Source: Tritonibacter scottomollicae
Lineage (GTDB): Bacteria; Pseudomonadota; Alphaproteobacteria; Rhodobacterales; Rhodobacteraceae
Direction: 5' to 3'
Length of the DNA: 64,000 bases
NCBI RefSeq assembly: GCF_003003215.1
Contig: NZ_PVUF01000007.1
Coordinates: 1 to 64,000, forward strand
A model generated the notes under the pieces. It saw only the letters and a list, made by a program, of their open reading frames with translations, made no database searches and was not told the DNA's origin. Of this stretch, positions 8,689 to 17,302 are shown in pieces; within the stretch, counting starts at the first letter, position 1; each line of letters starts with the position of its first letter. Made by a program: the position numbers and the translations under genes.

Positions 8689-9846
8689 ATGAAAACTCTT
8701 ACAACCACCGACGAACTGCGAGCCTTTTGTGAAGAGGCCGCGAAGCATCCCTACGTGACGGTGGATACCGAGTTCCTGCGCGAACGGACCTATTATTCTA
8801 AACTCTGTCTGCTGCAGATCGCCTTTGCGGGTGATGGTGAAACAGATGCCGTTCTGGTGGATCCGCTATCTGCAGAATTGTCGCTGGAGCCGCTCTACGA
8901 CCTGTTCCGCAATGAGAATGTGGTCAAGGTGTTTCACGCGGCGCGTCAGGATCTGGAAATCTTCTGGGTCGATGCGCAGGTGTTCCCAAAGCCTCTGTTC
9001 GACACTCAGGTCGCGGCCATGGTCTGCGGCTTTGGCGAGCAGGTGGGCTATGAAACTCTGGTGCGCAAGATCTGCAAGCAGGGTCTGGACAAGACCTCGC
9101 GCTTTACCGATTGGTCGCGCCGTCCGCTCAGCGATGCGCAAAAGACCTATGCGCTCGCGGATGTTACCCATTTGCGCCAGATCTACGAGCACCTGCGCAA
9201 GGAGCTGGACAAGACGGGGCGCAGCCATTGGGTTGCCGAAGAGCTGCAGGTGCTGACCGATCCGGCCACCTATAACGTACAGCCCAGAGAGGCGTGGCGC
9301 CGGGTCAAGACCCGCACCAACTCCGGTCGGTTCCTGGCTGTGGTGCGCGAATTGGCAGCCTTCCGCGAAGAATATGCGCAGAGCAACAACGTGCCGCGCA
9401 ACCGGGTCTACAAGGATGATGCGCTGGTCGAGCTGGCCTCGACGAAGCCCAGTTCAGGGTCTGACCTGAGCGGCTCTCGTCTGTTGTTGCGTGAGGCGCG
9501 CAAAGGAGCGATCGCCGAGGGCATTCTGAAGGCCGTGGCGCGCGGCGTGAACTGCCCGCAGGACGAGATGCCGCAACCGGATCGGTCGCGCGAGAAGATG
9601 CAGATCAACGGAGCATTGGCAGACTTGCTGCGGGTTCTGCTGAAGGCCAAGACCGAGGCGTCCGGTGTCGCGGCAAAGCTGATTGCCCCCTCGTCGGACC
9701 TTGATGCGATCGCCGCGGGAGAGCGGGACGTTCCGGCGCTTCAGGGATGGCGGCATGAAGTGTTTGGTGCAGATGCGCTTCGTCTTTGCAACGGTGAAAT
9801 CGCCTTGGCTGCCAAGGGGCAGATGGTCAAAGTCGTCAATATCTGA
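8689..9846 (+). CDS. rnd: Ribonuclease D
   Basis: A 385-residue 3'-5' exoribonuclease that trims tRNA and other stable RNA precursors. The DEDD catalytic residues are visible in VDTEFLRERTYY (Exo I), FHAARQDLEIF (Exo II) and YALADVTHLRQIY (Exo III). An HRDC domain follows in the second half. The ATG at 8689 gives the canonical start MKTLTTTDEL and follows an A-rich stretch; upstream in-frame sequence is not RNase D-like. A strong terminator lies 22 bp after the stop. Confidence 0.95.
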   Translation: MKTLTTTDELRAFCEEAAKHPYVTVDTEFLRERTYYSKLCLLQIAFAGDGETDAVLVDPLSAELSLEPLYDLFRNENVVKVFHAARQDLEIFWVDAQVFPKPLFDTQVAAMVCGFGEQVGYETLVRKICKQGLDKTSRFTDWSRRPLSDAQKTYALADVTHLRQIYEHLRKELDKTGRSHWVAEELQVLTDPATYNVQPREAWRRVKTRTNSGRFLAVVRELAAFREEYAQSNNVPRNRVYKDDALVELASTKPSSGSDLSGSRLLLREARKGAIAEGILKAVARGVNCPQDEMPQPDRSREKMQINGALADLLRVLLKAKTEASGVAAKLIAPSSDLDAIAAGERDVPALQGWRHEVFGADALRLCNGEIALAAKGQMVKVVNI

Positions 9847-9868
9847 CGCTCATATCACTTTAAATCAC

Positions 9869-9899
9869 AAAAAAACGCGCCCAGTGAGGCGCGTTTTTT
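9869..9899. terminator. Bidirectional rho-independent terminator
   Basis: A7-CGCGCC, a 6-nt loop and GGCGCG-T6 form a stem flanked by A and T tracts on both sides. It can end rnd transcription on the + strand and the lipoprotein gene on the - strand. Confidence 0.9.
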
Positions 9900-9927
9900 G
9901 TATCGAATTGTTCAGGGCTCAGCTTTG

Positions 9928-10443
9928 TCAGCGCCGGGTTTCGCGGGCGTTTTCCTTACCGATCACCCGCAGCACACGCACGCCTGCAAGATCCTGGTTC
10001 GACAGGCTGACAGCGGCGCGAATGGTGCGGGTTGCTGGCGTGCCACGATAGGTGGCGTTCTTGGGGTAGTTCACCCGGAAGGTATATTCCAGCCGCCCCG
10101 GTTCCTGTGTGATGCTAGGGACCAGCTGCGCGTCATAGGCGCCATTGCGGGCGGCTTCACCTTCTACCGTGAGGATTGCACCAACCGAGGTGCGCTCGAT
10201 CCGCATGTCCTTGATCACCGCGATCGGCAGGCTGTTGTCGACCTCTTCATCATCGCCGCGCCCGAGCAGGTTCACTCTTTCCTCTTCCTGTGGAATCAGG
10301 GGGTTGAGGTTTTCGTCGGTCTCAACCGGGGCCTCGCGAGAGTTGCCGAACCAGTTTGTCGGGTTGACGCGGGAGTCACGCCAGCCGCCGCAGGACGACA
10401 GGGCCAATGTGCTAATCAAGAGGGCGCCGAGAGTAATACGCAT
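9928..10443 (-). CDS. Small lipoprotein of unknown function
   Basis: The 171-residue protein starts with a lipoprotein signal (MRITLGALLISTLALSSCGG), with lipobox LSSC and the modified Cys at residue 18. The mature part begins with a short linker rich in acidic residues (about 35-65), followed by a compact domain of about 100 residues with several beta-strand-like segments. No catalytic motif is recognisable. It is probably anchored in the outer or inner membrane. It stands alone, convergent with rnd and divergent from sufE. Confidence 0.8.
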   Translation of the reverse strand: MRITLGALLISTLALSSCGGWRDSRVNPTNWFGNSREAPVETDENLNPLIPQEEERVNLLGRGDDEEVDNSLPIAVIKDMRIERTSVGAILTVEGEAARNGAYDAQLVPSITQEPGRLEYTFRVNYPKNATYRGTPATRTIRAAVSLSNQDLAGVRVLRVIGKENARETRR

Positions 10444-10576
10444 GAATACCTGCCGCAGTGAGAGTTACTTGCAAATGTGACTACCCGATTGAAGCGGCGT
10501 TGAAAAGCGGTTGAAAACCCTTCGATGCTGGCCTAGGTCCGATCTGTTGCCCCTGCACAGCGAGATGAGGATTGCC

Positions 10577-10990
10577 ATGGCCAGCGCCGCCTTTGAGGAA
10601 ATCGTCGATGACTTCGAGTTTTTTGAGGATTGGGAAGACCGCTATCGTCATGTAATCGAGCAGGGCAAGGCGATGCCACCGCTGGAGGATGCGCTGAAAG
10701 TGCCCGCAACCAAGGTGGACGGCTGTGCCAGTCAGGTCTGGCTGCATCCGCAGATCAGCGATGGAAAGTTCTACTTCGATGGTGATAGCGATGCGATGAT
10801 CGTGAAGGGGCTGATCGCGCTGCTGCGCAAGCTCTACAACGGTCTCACCATGGCTGAGGTTCTTGCGGTTGATGCGCGCGCCGAGATGGAGCGCCTTGGC
10901 CTGAACGATCATCTTTCCGCGCAGCGGTCCAATGGGCTGCGCGCGATGATCGAGCGTATTCGCGAAACCGCCGCCGCGCAGGTCCGATGA
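10577..10990 (+). CDS. sufE: SufE family sulfur acceptor
   Basis: SufE takes persulfide sulfur from the SufS cysteine desulfurase and feeds Fe-S cluster assembly. The 137-residue protein has the expected length. The acceptor cysteine is in KVDGCASQVW (about residue 52), followed by the family segments FDGDSDAMIVKGL and LSAQRSNGLRAM. The ATG at 10577 follows GAGG by 7 bp and gives MASAAFEEIV. It is monocistronic here; the suf operon itself is elsewhere. Confidence 0.93.
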   Translation: MASAAFEEIVDDFEFFEDWEDRYRHVIEQGKAMPPLEDALKVPATKVDGCASQVWLHPQISDGKFYFDGDSDAMIVKGLIALLRKLYNGLTMAEVLAVDARAEMERLGLNDHLSAQRSNGLRAMIERIRETAAAQVR

Positions 10991-11047
10991 CCCTGGTTGC
11001 CATTGCGGCGTCTTGGGCAAGGCGTCTGTGATGCCTACTACAGTAGT

Positions 11048-11788
11048 CTAGTCAGAAGTAGATCGCTGTGCCGCCCAGCTGGTGAGCGTGCTCTGCAGAT
11101 CGCCGTATCCGGTGTGGCGATGCTGAAACGCCAGCCCCATGCGGTCGGCGCAGACGCGGGCTTTCTCCACAAGCTGCGGGTCGGTGACCTGTGACTGATA
11201 GACCAGCGTCGTGTAGTTGCCAAAGATCATGTCACGCAGCTCGGGGTTCTTGTCGAGGCCCATCGGGCGCCAGATAAAGGCGTCGAACTGTTTCACCAGG
11301 AAATCGGTCAGGTAGAAGGCAGTGATCTCGCCTGCTTCTGTACGCTCTGCAAACTGCGCATTGCCTTCGAAGAACGCATAGCAATGCGGGCCGGGGACCA
11401 TCTCCACGCCCAGTTCGGCGCATTTCTGTTCCAGCAGGCCGCCGGTGCCGCAATCGGCATAGACCACGTAGATCTGGTCATAGACCGCACGATGGGTTTC
11501 TACCGCGGCCTCCACATGGGTGACGATCTGATCGGGGTAGAGGTGCAGCTTGGCCGGCAGGCAGGTCAGATCCATGTGATCGAGACCGTTGAGCGCCTTG
11601 ATATCCAGGATCTCACGCGCGAGCGCGCCACAGGCGATCAGCAGGATGCGTCCAGTCTTGCGTTCTGGTGCGGCCAGGCCGTCTTCCGACAGGCTATGCG
11701 CATCCAGGGTCTTGCCACGGGGCAAGGGAAGGGCGGCCCGTTGCGTGAGCCGGGCCGCCCGGCCGCGTCGCTGGGACGCGGCAGACAT
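11048..11788 (-). CDS. DUF1638 protein, linked to cobalamin methyl transfer
   Basis: A 246-residue DUF1638 protein. After a basic N-terminal extension of about 45 residues (variable) comes the conserved domain, with ILLIACGALAREIL, LTCLPAKLHLYPDQI, VVYADCGTGGLLE, PGPHCYAFFEGN and YTTLVYQSQ. The repeated Cys residues (CGALA, DCGTGG, HCYAFF) could bind a metal or cofactor. It lies directly downstream of the corrinoid protein gene, with one base between them. I recall that a DUF1638 protein in Phaeobacter was tied to methionine synthesis by mutant fitness data; that fits this context, but the biochemical role is not visible in the sequence. Confidence 0.85.
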   Translation of the reverse strand: MSAASQRRGRAARLTQRAALPLPRGKTLDAHSLSEDGLAAPERKTGRILLIACGALAREILDIKALNGLDHMDLTCLPAKLHLYPDQIVTHVEAAVETHRAVYDQIYVVYADCGTGGLLEQKCAELGVEMVPGPHCYAFFEGNAQFAERTEAGEITAFYLTDFLVKQFDAFIWRPMGLDKNPELRDMIFGNYTTLVYQSQVTDPQLVEKARVCADRMGLAFQHRHTGYGDLQSTLTSWAAQRSTSD

Positions 11789-11789
11789 A

Positions 11790-12488
11790 TCAGGCGGTCA
11801 TGGCGTTGTGCTTGCGCGCCACGTATTCCTTGGCGGTTTCCACGGCTACGGCCGCATCGCGGCAATAGGCGTCGGCGCCAATGGCCTTGCCGAACTCCTC
11901 GTTCAGCGGCGCGCCACCGACCAGCACAATGTAATCATCGCGCTTGCCCTGTTCGATCATCGTGTCGATGACGACTTTCATATAGGGCATGGTGGTGGTC
12001 AGCAGGGCGGACATGCCGAGGATGTCTGGCTGGTGTTCTTCAAGCGCCTCAAGGTAGTTTTCCACCGGGTTGTTGATGCCGATGTCGACCACCTCGAACC
12101 CGGCGCCTTCCATCATCATGGAAACGAGGTTCTTGCCGATGTCGTGAATGTCACCTTTCACCGTGCCGATCACCATGGAACCCATGCGCGGCGCGCCGGT
12201 CTCTGCCAGCAGCGGTTTCAGGATGAACATGCCGCCCTTCATGGCGTTGGCGGCCAGCAGCACTTCGGGCACAAACAGGATACCATCGCGGAAGTCGGCG
12301 CCCACGATGGTCATGCCGCCCACGAGTGCTTCGGTGAGGATCTTGTAGGGCGCCCAGCCGCGCGACAGAAGGATATTTACCGACTCTTCGATCTCTTCCT
12401 TGAGACCGTCATAGAGGTCGTCATACATCTGTTGGACCAGTTCCTCGTCATCGAGTTCTGAGAGGATGATGTCTTCTTCTTCCGACAT
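11790..12488 (-). CDS. Corrinoid (B12-binding) methyl-carrier protein
   Basis: The 232-residue protein carries a methyl group on cobalamin between two methyltransferase partners. Residues about 15-100 form the helical cap domain (DDEELVQQMYDDLYDGL, LFVPEVLLAANAM). The B12-binding domain follows, with the base-off motif GDIHDIGKNLV in which His is the lower cobalt ligand, then GMSALLTTTM and VLVGGAPLNEEF. This matches MtbC/MtmC-like proteins and the middle module of MetH. It is followed by the DUF1638 gene, and a homocysteine methyltransferase is 1.4 kb away on the same strand. Together these look like a split methionine synthase. Confidence 0.92.
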   Translation of the reverse strand: MSEEEDIILSELDDEELVQQMYDDLYDGLKEEIEESVNILLSRGWAPYKILTEALVGGMTIVGADFRDGILFVPEVLLAANAMKGGMFILKPLLAETGAPRMGSMVIGTVKGDIHDIGKNLVSMMMEGAGFEVVDIGINNPVENYLEALEEHQPDILGMSALLTTTMPYMKVVIDTMIEQGKRDDYIVLVGGAPLNEEFGKAIGADAYCRDAAVAVETAKEYVARKHNAMTA

Positions 12489-12667
12489 ATCTGTATTCCT
12501 TAGCTGACGGGCGCGCCCGGTTTGGCCGTTCTTTATTGTTTTGTGACAGATGCGACGATCTGCACTGTTTCGATTGCGACACTGGTGCGTTTCGAACCGA
12601 CCAAACCGATGAAAGCGATGCGATTCTAGGGGCGGTTTTGCATGATTTTGTTCGCTTATCCTTGTTT

Positions 12668-12682
12668 GTTCTTTATTTGTTC
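12668..12682 (+). promoter_or_regulatory. LexA (SOS) box
   Basis: GTTC-TTTATTT-GTTC matches the alphaproteobacterial LexA operator GTTC-N7-GTTC exactly. It ends 24 bp before the ATG of the radical SAM gene, a position overlapping its promoter. This implies repression by LexA and induction by DNA damage. Confidence 0.8.
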
Positions 12683-12706
12683 TGGTTCGTGTGCCATATC
12701 AACATT

Positions 12707-13789
12707 ATGCACGACAATGGTTCCCAAAATCTCAAACGTCGCAAATCGCGCGCTGCGCTTAGCAATGCGGCAGGACGCTTCGATCTGGGGCGCGAAGAGG
12801 TCGACGACGGCTGGCATCAGGAGGAGGCTGTGACCTCCGTTGCGACAGAGATTCGCTGCGAGATGGCCCGCAGCCTGATCTCCTACAACCGCTCGCCGGA
12901 TCTGCCATTCGACCGCTCGATCAATCCCTACCGGGGGTGCGAACACGGCTGCATCTATTGTTTCGCGCGACCCAGCCATGCCTATCTCGGGCTCTCACCC
13001 GGGCTTGATTTCGAAACTCGGCTTGTGGCGCGGCCGAACGCGCCGGAGGTGCTGCGCAAGGAACTGTCTGCCCGCAGCTACAAGGTCGCGACCCTGGCGA
13101 TCGGCACCAACACCGATCCCTATCAACCTTGTGAGCGGGATCACGGCATCATGCGCGCCTGTCTGGAGGTGCTGCGGGAGTTCAACCACCCGGTGGCCAT
13201 TGTCACCAAGGGCACCTTGATCGAGCGTGATATCGACATCCTGTCCGACATGGCCGCCCGTGGGCTGGTCCGGGTTGGCGTCTCTGTCACCACGCTGGAT
13301 GCAGATCTGTCGCGCCGGATGGAGCCGCGGGTGCCGGTGCCCGCGCGCCGTTTGGCGACGATCAAACGGTTGAGTGATGCCGGCATTCCGGTGCGGATCA
13401 TGACGTCACCCCTGGTGCCGGGGCTGACGGATCACGAGTTGGAGGCGTTGCTCGCTGCCGGGGTAGAGGCCGGGGCGGATGCGGCCAGCTGGATCATGCT
13501 GCGCCTTCCGCGCGAGGTGTCGGGGCTGTGGCAGGACTGGCTTCAGGAACATGAGCCCGGTCGGGCGGAGAAGGTAATGGCCCGCCTGCGCGAGATGCAT
13601 GGCGGCCGTGACTATGATCCGCGTTGGGGGCAGCGCATGCGGGGCGAGGGCGAATATGCCGAGGTGATTGCGCGCCGGTTCAAACTGGCCTGTGCCCGGC
13701 TTGGGCTGGCTGAAAAGGCGGAGCCGCTGCGGAGTGATCTCTTTGCCAAACCGGCACAGGCGGGCGACCAGCTCAGCCTGTTTGGCTAG
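12707..13789 (+). CDS. Radical SAM protein, PA0069/SplB-like
   Basis: A 360-residue radical SAM enzyme. The iron-sulfur motif CEHGCIYC is near residue 78 within RGCEHGCIYCFARP; other family segments are SLISYNRSPDLPFDRSINPY, IAIGTNTDPYQP and SVTTLDADLSRRMEPR. This is the COG1533 group, related to spore photoproduct lyase. The natural substrate of the group is not established. The ATG at 12707 is used because the upstream frame runs through the promoter and the LexA box. SOS control suggests a role after DNA damage. Confidence 0.9.
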   Translation: MHDNGSQNLKRRKSRAALSNAAGRFDLGREEVDDGWHQEEAVTSVATEIRCEMARSLISYNRSPDLPFDRSINPYRGCEHGCIYCFARPSHAYLGLSPGLDFETRLVARPNAPEVLRKELSARSYKVATLAIGTNTDPYQPCERDHGIMRACLEVLREFNHPVAIVTKGTLIERDIDILSDMAARGLVRVGVSVTTLDADLSRRMEPRVPVPARRLATIKRLSDAGIPVRIMTSPLVPGLTDHELEALLAAGVEAGADAASWIMLRLPREVSGLWQDWLQEHEPGRAEKVMARLREMHGGRDYDPRWGQRMRGEGEYAEVIARRFKLACARLGLAEKAEPLRSDLFAKPAQAGDQLSLFG

Positions 13790-13821
13790 GTCCGGTTTGG
13801 TGGGTCAGGCAGGCAAGAAAT

Positions 13822-13848
13822 AAGGGCCGGACTTGCGTCCGACCCTTT
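13822..13848. terminator. Bidirectional terminator
   Basis: AAGGGCCGGAC, a TTGC loop and GTCCGACCCTT form a stem with one internal mismatch, ended by TTT. It lies between the convergent radical SAM and homocysteine methyltransferase genes. Confidence 0.75.
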
Positions 13849-13871
13849 CGGGAGTTCGAAATTCGGCTGGA

Positions 13872-14897
13872 TCAGCTGCGCCGACGACCACGGCGGTTGC
13901 GTCGCTCGCTGCCATCGTTTGCGCCCTCTTCGGTGCCATCATTGGCAGAGGTGAAGGGGCCCAGCACCTCGACGATCCGCTCCAACGTGGGACGTTGTTC
14001 GCCGCGGGGCCGCGTGTCGAGCGCCTCGCGCATCTTGCGCAGGTGGTCCGGCATGGTGCCGCAGCAGCCGCCGATGATCTTGGCGCCAGAATCCCGCGCC
14101 AGCACGGCGTATTCGCCCATCAGTTCTGGCGTGCCGTCATAGTGGATGTGGCCGTCGACGTATTTCGGAATGCCCGCGTTCCCCTTCGAGATGATCGGAC
14201 GCTCCGTGCCCTGCGCGGCAAAGCCCAGAACGGTACGCAGGATGTCCGACGCGCCGGTGCCGCAGTTGGCGCCAAAGGCCAGCGGCGGCTGTTCGTAGCC
14301 TTCGACCAGCTTGGCCAGATCGGCGGAGGTCACCCCCATCATGGTGCGCCCGGCGGTGTCAAAGCTCATGGTGCCACACCAGGGCATGTCGGCCAGTTTG
14401 AAGGCCTCTGCGGCGGCGGCAAATTCCTCCGGCGCGGAGATCGTCTCCAGCCAGAGCACATCAACGCCGCCTTCTTTCAGCGCGTCGGCCTGTTCGTGGA
14501 ACATCTCTACCGCCAGCGCATGGCTCATCTCGCCCACGGGCTGCATGATCTCGCCAGTGGGGCCCACAGACCCGGCAACGGCGATTTTGCGCTCAGCGGT
14601 GTCGGCGACCTCACGGCCCAGCTCGGCGGCCACGCGGTTCAGTTCACGCACCCGGCCTTGGGCATCATGCAGTTTCAGACGCGCGGCCGTGCCGCCGAAA
14701 CTGTTGGTGAGGAACAAATCGCTGCCCGCATCAACAGAGCCCTTGTAGAGCGCTTTGATCTTTTCCGGCTCATCGGTGTTCCACAGCTCTGGCGCGTCGC
14801 CGGACTGCAGGCCCATGTTGAACAGGTTGGTGCCGGTTGCCCCGTCGGCCAGCAGCACATCACGGCTCTCCATGAGGTCGAGGAAACTATTGCTCAT
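13872..14897 (-). CDS. Homocysteine/betaine-homocysteine S-methyltransferase
   Basis: A 341-residue zinc enzyme that methylates homocysteine to methionine. The family fold is seen in VLLADGATGTNLF at the N-terminus. The zinc cysteines are in FGANCGTGASD (about residue 210) and KIIGGCCGTMPDH (about 275). The C-terminus is a basic tail (RRNRRGRRRS). The methyl donor could be betaine, or the methyl-cobalamin of the corrinoid protein encoded nearby; the latter makes it the homocysteine module of a split MetH. The ATG at 14897 is chosen; a GTG at 14909 in frame is an alternative. It lies downstream of the MprF-like gene. Confidence 0.88.
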   Translation of the reverse strand: MSNSFLDLMESRDVLLADGATGTNLFNMGLQSGDAPELWNTDEPEKIKALYKGSVDAGSDLFLTNSFGGTAARLKLHDAQGRVRELNRVAAELGREVADTAERKIAVAGSVGPTGEIMQPVGEMSHALAVEMFHEQADALKEGGVDVLWLETISAPEEFAAAAEAFKLADMPWCGTMSFDTAGRTMMGVTSADLAKLVEGYEQPPLAFGANCGTGASDILRTVLGFAAQGTERPIISKGNAGIPKYVDGHIHYDGTPELMGEYAVLARDSGAKIIGGCCGTMPDHLRKMREALDTRPRGEQRPTLERIVEVLGPFTSANDGTEEGANDGSERRNRRGRRRS

Positions 14898-14962
14898 CTT
14901 GGTATCCACTTACCAGGTCAGTGCCGAGGGGCCACATGCCCTCTGCAGGATGGGTTCATCTG

Positions 14963-16870
14963 TCACGCAGAGCGTTTTCCCGCAACTGCATTTTCGTCAA
15001 GTTCTACATGAGGTGCGCGCATGATCATGTCCGGCTGCGGCATCTCGATCTCCGGGCGCGCCGGGCGATGGACGAGTCGGATCATCTCCGCCAGCGCGAG
15101 AGCCAATTGCGGCCAGGTTGGTGCCGCAATGTAGCGGGGTTGCCAGCTGGGGGCAAAGCAGGATTTGAACTGCCGCAGGCCCCGGTCGAAACGGTCTGCA
15201 AACCTGTGATCGGGCACGGCGGCAAGCGACAAACGCGTGACACCGGCATCTCGGGCCGTCTCAATGGCGGCGCGCAGCAGCGCATGACAGGTGCCATCCG
15301 GCGCTCCCGGCAGCTGGCGCATCAAATCGAGACACCACTCGTCCGCCGCGCGGTGAAAGGTGATGAACCCGATCAGACGTTCCTCCTGCCACGCCAGAAA
15401 CGTCATCTGAATCGCCACATACCCGGGTTCGAACTGCCCCATGGTGGTACCACGTGCGCAGCCATGTTGCCGGGTCCAGGCGTGATCGACCTCGGCCATA
15501 TCGTGCAGGGGCAGGGTGCTCCATGCAGGTTCGACCCGCAGGCCTGCCTTTTCAGCGTTGCGGAGCTTGCGTCTCAGTTGGCGAAAGGAAGATCCTTTGT
15601 CAGAGAACTCTGATGGGTCAAGAATGGCATCCTGTGCAATGCGCAGCACCTTCCACCCTTGTTGGCGGGCGGCGATTGCCAGTCGCGCGCTGCATTTATA
15701 GAGGCAGGCGGCTGCATTGCGCGCGCGGGCATGGCGGTTGAGCGCATCGGGGATTTCAGGCCTGCGCCCGCTTATTGGGTCAAACAACACGGCCGAGATC
15801 TGCGGCGTGTCCAGCATGGCCACCTGATTGAGGCCAAAGGCCATGACGTGACCGCCGTTCTGCAAGATCACCCCGGTTTCCGCCTGCGGGCGGTCAAAGG
15901 GCTGGCTGGCGGCAGGACGGACGTCTGAGCCAAGCAAGTCTTCCTCGTCTTCTGGCTCAGCCGCCAGGCCTTGCCGCATCAGCGAAGGCCAAAGCAACAG
16001 CGCCCCCGCGAGCGCCGCAGGTATGGCATAATAGACCAGGCGGAAGGCCAGCAATCCAGCAACCAGCGCCGCAGGCTCCGCGCCCGGCAGCAGCGCCAGC
16101 ATGGCCAGCTCCAGCGGGCCGGCGCCACCGGGGGAGGACGAGATTATTGCCAGCCCCAGCGCCAGAAAATAGGCAGGCAGCAGCGCGGCCAGTTCGATCC
16201 CATGCCCCGAGGGCAGCAAGAACCAAAGCGCGATCCCGGCAAAGCCGACATCCATTAGCGTCCAGAGCATAAGGGCGAGGATTGCTTGTAGGGACGGCGG
16301 GCGCAGTCTTAGTCCACGTAGCCGCCATTCCGGATGCAGGAAGCACAATGCGCAGGCAAGGGTCGCAAGTATCAGTATGCCAAGACCCAGCCCGCGCAGC
16401 GCCAGGGATGGCGCGATCAACAGCAGCGAAAGTCCGCAGATCACCGACAATGCGGTCATGAAGGTGATCCCGACAAAGGCAGTCAGCTGAGCTGACTGCA
16501 ACGGGGACAAGGGCGAAAGCAAGCGCCAGCGGGCAAAGGACCCCGACAGCAAGCCAAACCCGACAGCCTGAGAAAACGCGATCGAGGCCATGCCGGCGCG
16601 CCGTGCCACCGGAGCGTCAAAGTTGGTGCGCAGATGCCGGTGGGCGACAGCATCATACCGTCCAAGTGCCCAGAAGCTGAGCGCAGTCGCTCCGAACGCG
16701 CCAATCCAATTGGGCAGCGGAACCTGCCGCACCAGCGTTATCAGTTCCGGCAGGCCCGGTAGATCCGCGTGGCCCGCCAGCGTTATCAGGCAGGCCACCA
16801 TGATGCCAAGCGGCGCAATCACGCGCAGGAGGTTTGCAACGGTCTGTTTGCGCGTGGTGCGTGAAGTCAT
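14963..16870 (-). CDS. MprF-like membrane protein (lysyltransferase/flippase domains)
   Basis: A 635-residue integral membrane protein. The first 320 residues contain about eight hydrophobic segments of the lysylphosphatidylglycerol synthase/UPF0104 flippase type, with the signature ISSSPGGAGPLELAML. A cytoplasmic domain of about 300 residues follows (DUF2156, GNAT-like), with SDKGSSFRQLRRKLRNAEKAGL, the pattern of MprF and related aminoacyl-lipid synthases. Such proteins modify membrane lipids with amino acids and change surface charge. The lipid product is not predictable. The start at 16870 gives MTSRTTRKQ directly; a longer frame to 16915 is possible. Confidence 0.82.
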   Translation of the reverse strand: MTSRTTRKQTVANLLRVIAPLGIMVACLITLAGHADLPGLPELITLVRQVPLPNWIGAFGATALSFWALGRYDAVAHRHLRTNFDAPVARRAGMASIAFSQAVGFGLLSGSFARWRLLSPLSPLQSAQLTAFVGITFMTALSVICGLSLLLIAPSLALRGLGLGILILATLACALCFLHPEWRLRGLRLRPPSLQAILALMLWTLMDVGFAGIALWFLLPSGHGIELAALLPAYFLALGLAIISSSPGGAGPLELAMLALLPGAEPAALVAGLLAFRLVYYAIPAALAGALLLWPSLMRQGLAAEPEDEEDLLGSDVRPAASQPFDRPQAETGVILQNGGHVMAFGLNQVAMLDTPQISAVLFDPISGRRPEIPDALNRHARARNAAACLYKCSARLAIAARQQGWKVLRIAQDAILDPSEFSDKGSSFRQLRRKLRNAEKAGLRVEPAWSTLPLHDMAEVDHAWTRQHGCARGTTMGQFEPGYVAIQMTFLAWQEERLIGFITFHRAADEWCLDLMRQLPGAPDGTCHALLRAAIETARDAGVTRLSLAAVPDHRFADRFDRGLRQFKSCFAPSWQPRYIAAPTWPQLALALAEMIRLVHRPARPEIEMPQPDMIMRAPHVELDENAVAGKRSA

Positions 16871-16984
16871 GTCAAGCGTCCGCCAGATGAGCAGACATCG
16901 CCGGTCGCGTACCACCGTGATATCTGTCGGGTCAGGGTCAGACGGACATGCCCTGTGCCGTGTTCTGGGGCGGGTCCGTCGGGG

Positions 16985-17302
16985 TCAGGGAACCGTAGGG
17001 GAGACTTCTTCCGCCACCTGCAGCATGAGCGCCGTCATCTTCTCCCGGATCGCGCCACGATCAACCTTGCCCTCAAGGTCGCGGGTCAGCTTTTCCAGAA
17101 CATCTTCCTCTCCAGGTTCTTCCAGATCGGCGATGATGACGGTTTGGGCATAGGCTTCTGCCGCTTCATCCCGGTGCCCCAACAAACCCGCAGCCCAGAG
17201 GCCAAGCAACTTGTTGCGGCGCGCCTCAGCCTTGAACTTCAGTTCGGCATCATGCGCAAATTTGTACTCGAACGCCTTCTCTCGGTCGTCAAAGGTTGTC
17301 AT
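16985..17302 (-). CDS. ATP synthase zeta inhibitor subunit (DUF1476)
   Basis: The 105-residue protein begins MTTFDDREKAFEYKFAHDAE, the diagnostic N-terminus of the DUF1476 family. Its Paracoccus member is the zeta subunit that inhibits ATP hydrolysis by F1-ATPase; the N-terminal helix inserts in the catalytic interface. The rest is helical (NKLLGLWAAGLLG, DVLEKLTRDLEGKVDR). The ATG at 17302 has GGAAGGA 8 bp upstream, so the longer frame to 17488 is rejected. It sits between the MprF-like gene and divergent purC. Confidence 0.92.
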   Translation of the reverse strand: MTTFDDREKAFEYKFAHDAELKFKAEARRNKLLGLWAAGLLGHRDEAAEAYAQTVIIADLEEPGEEDVLEKLTRDLEGKVDRGAIREKMTALMLQVAEEVSPTVP

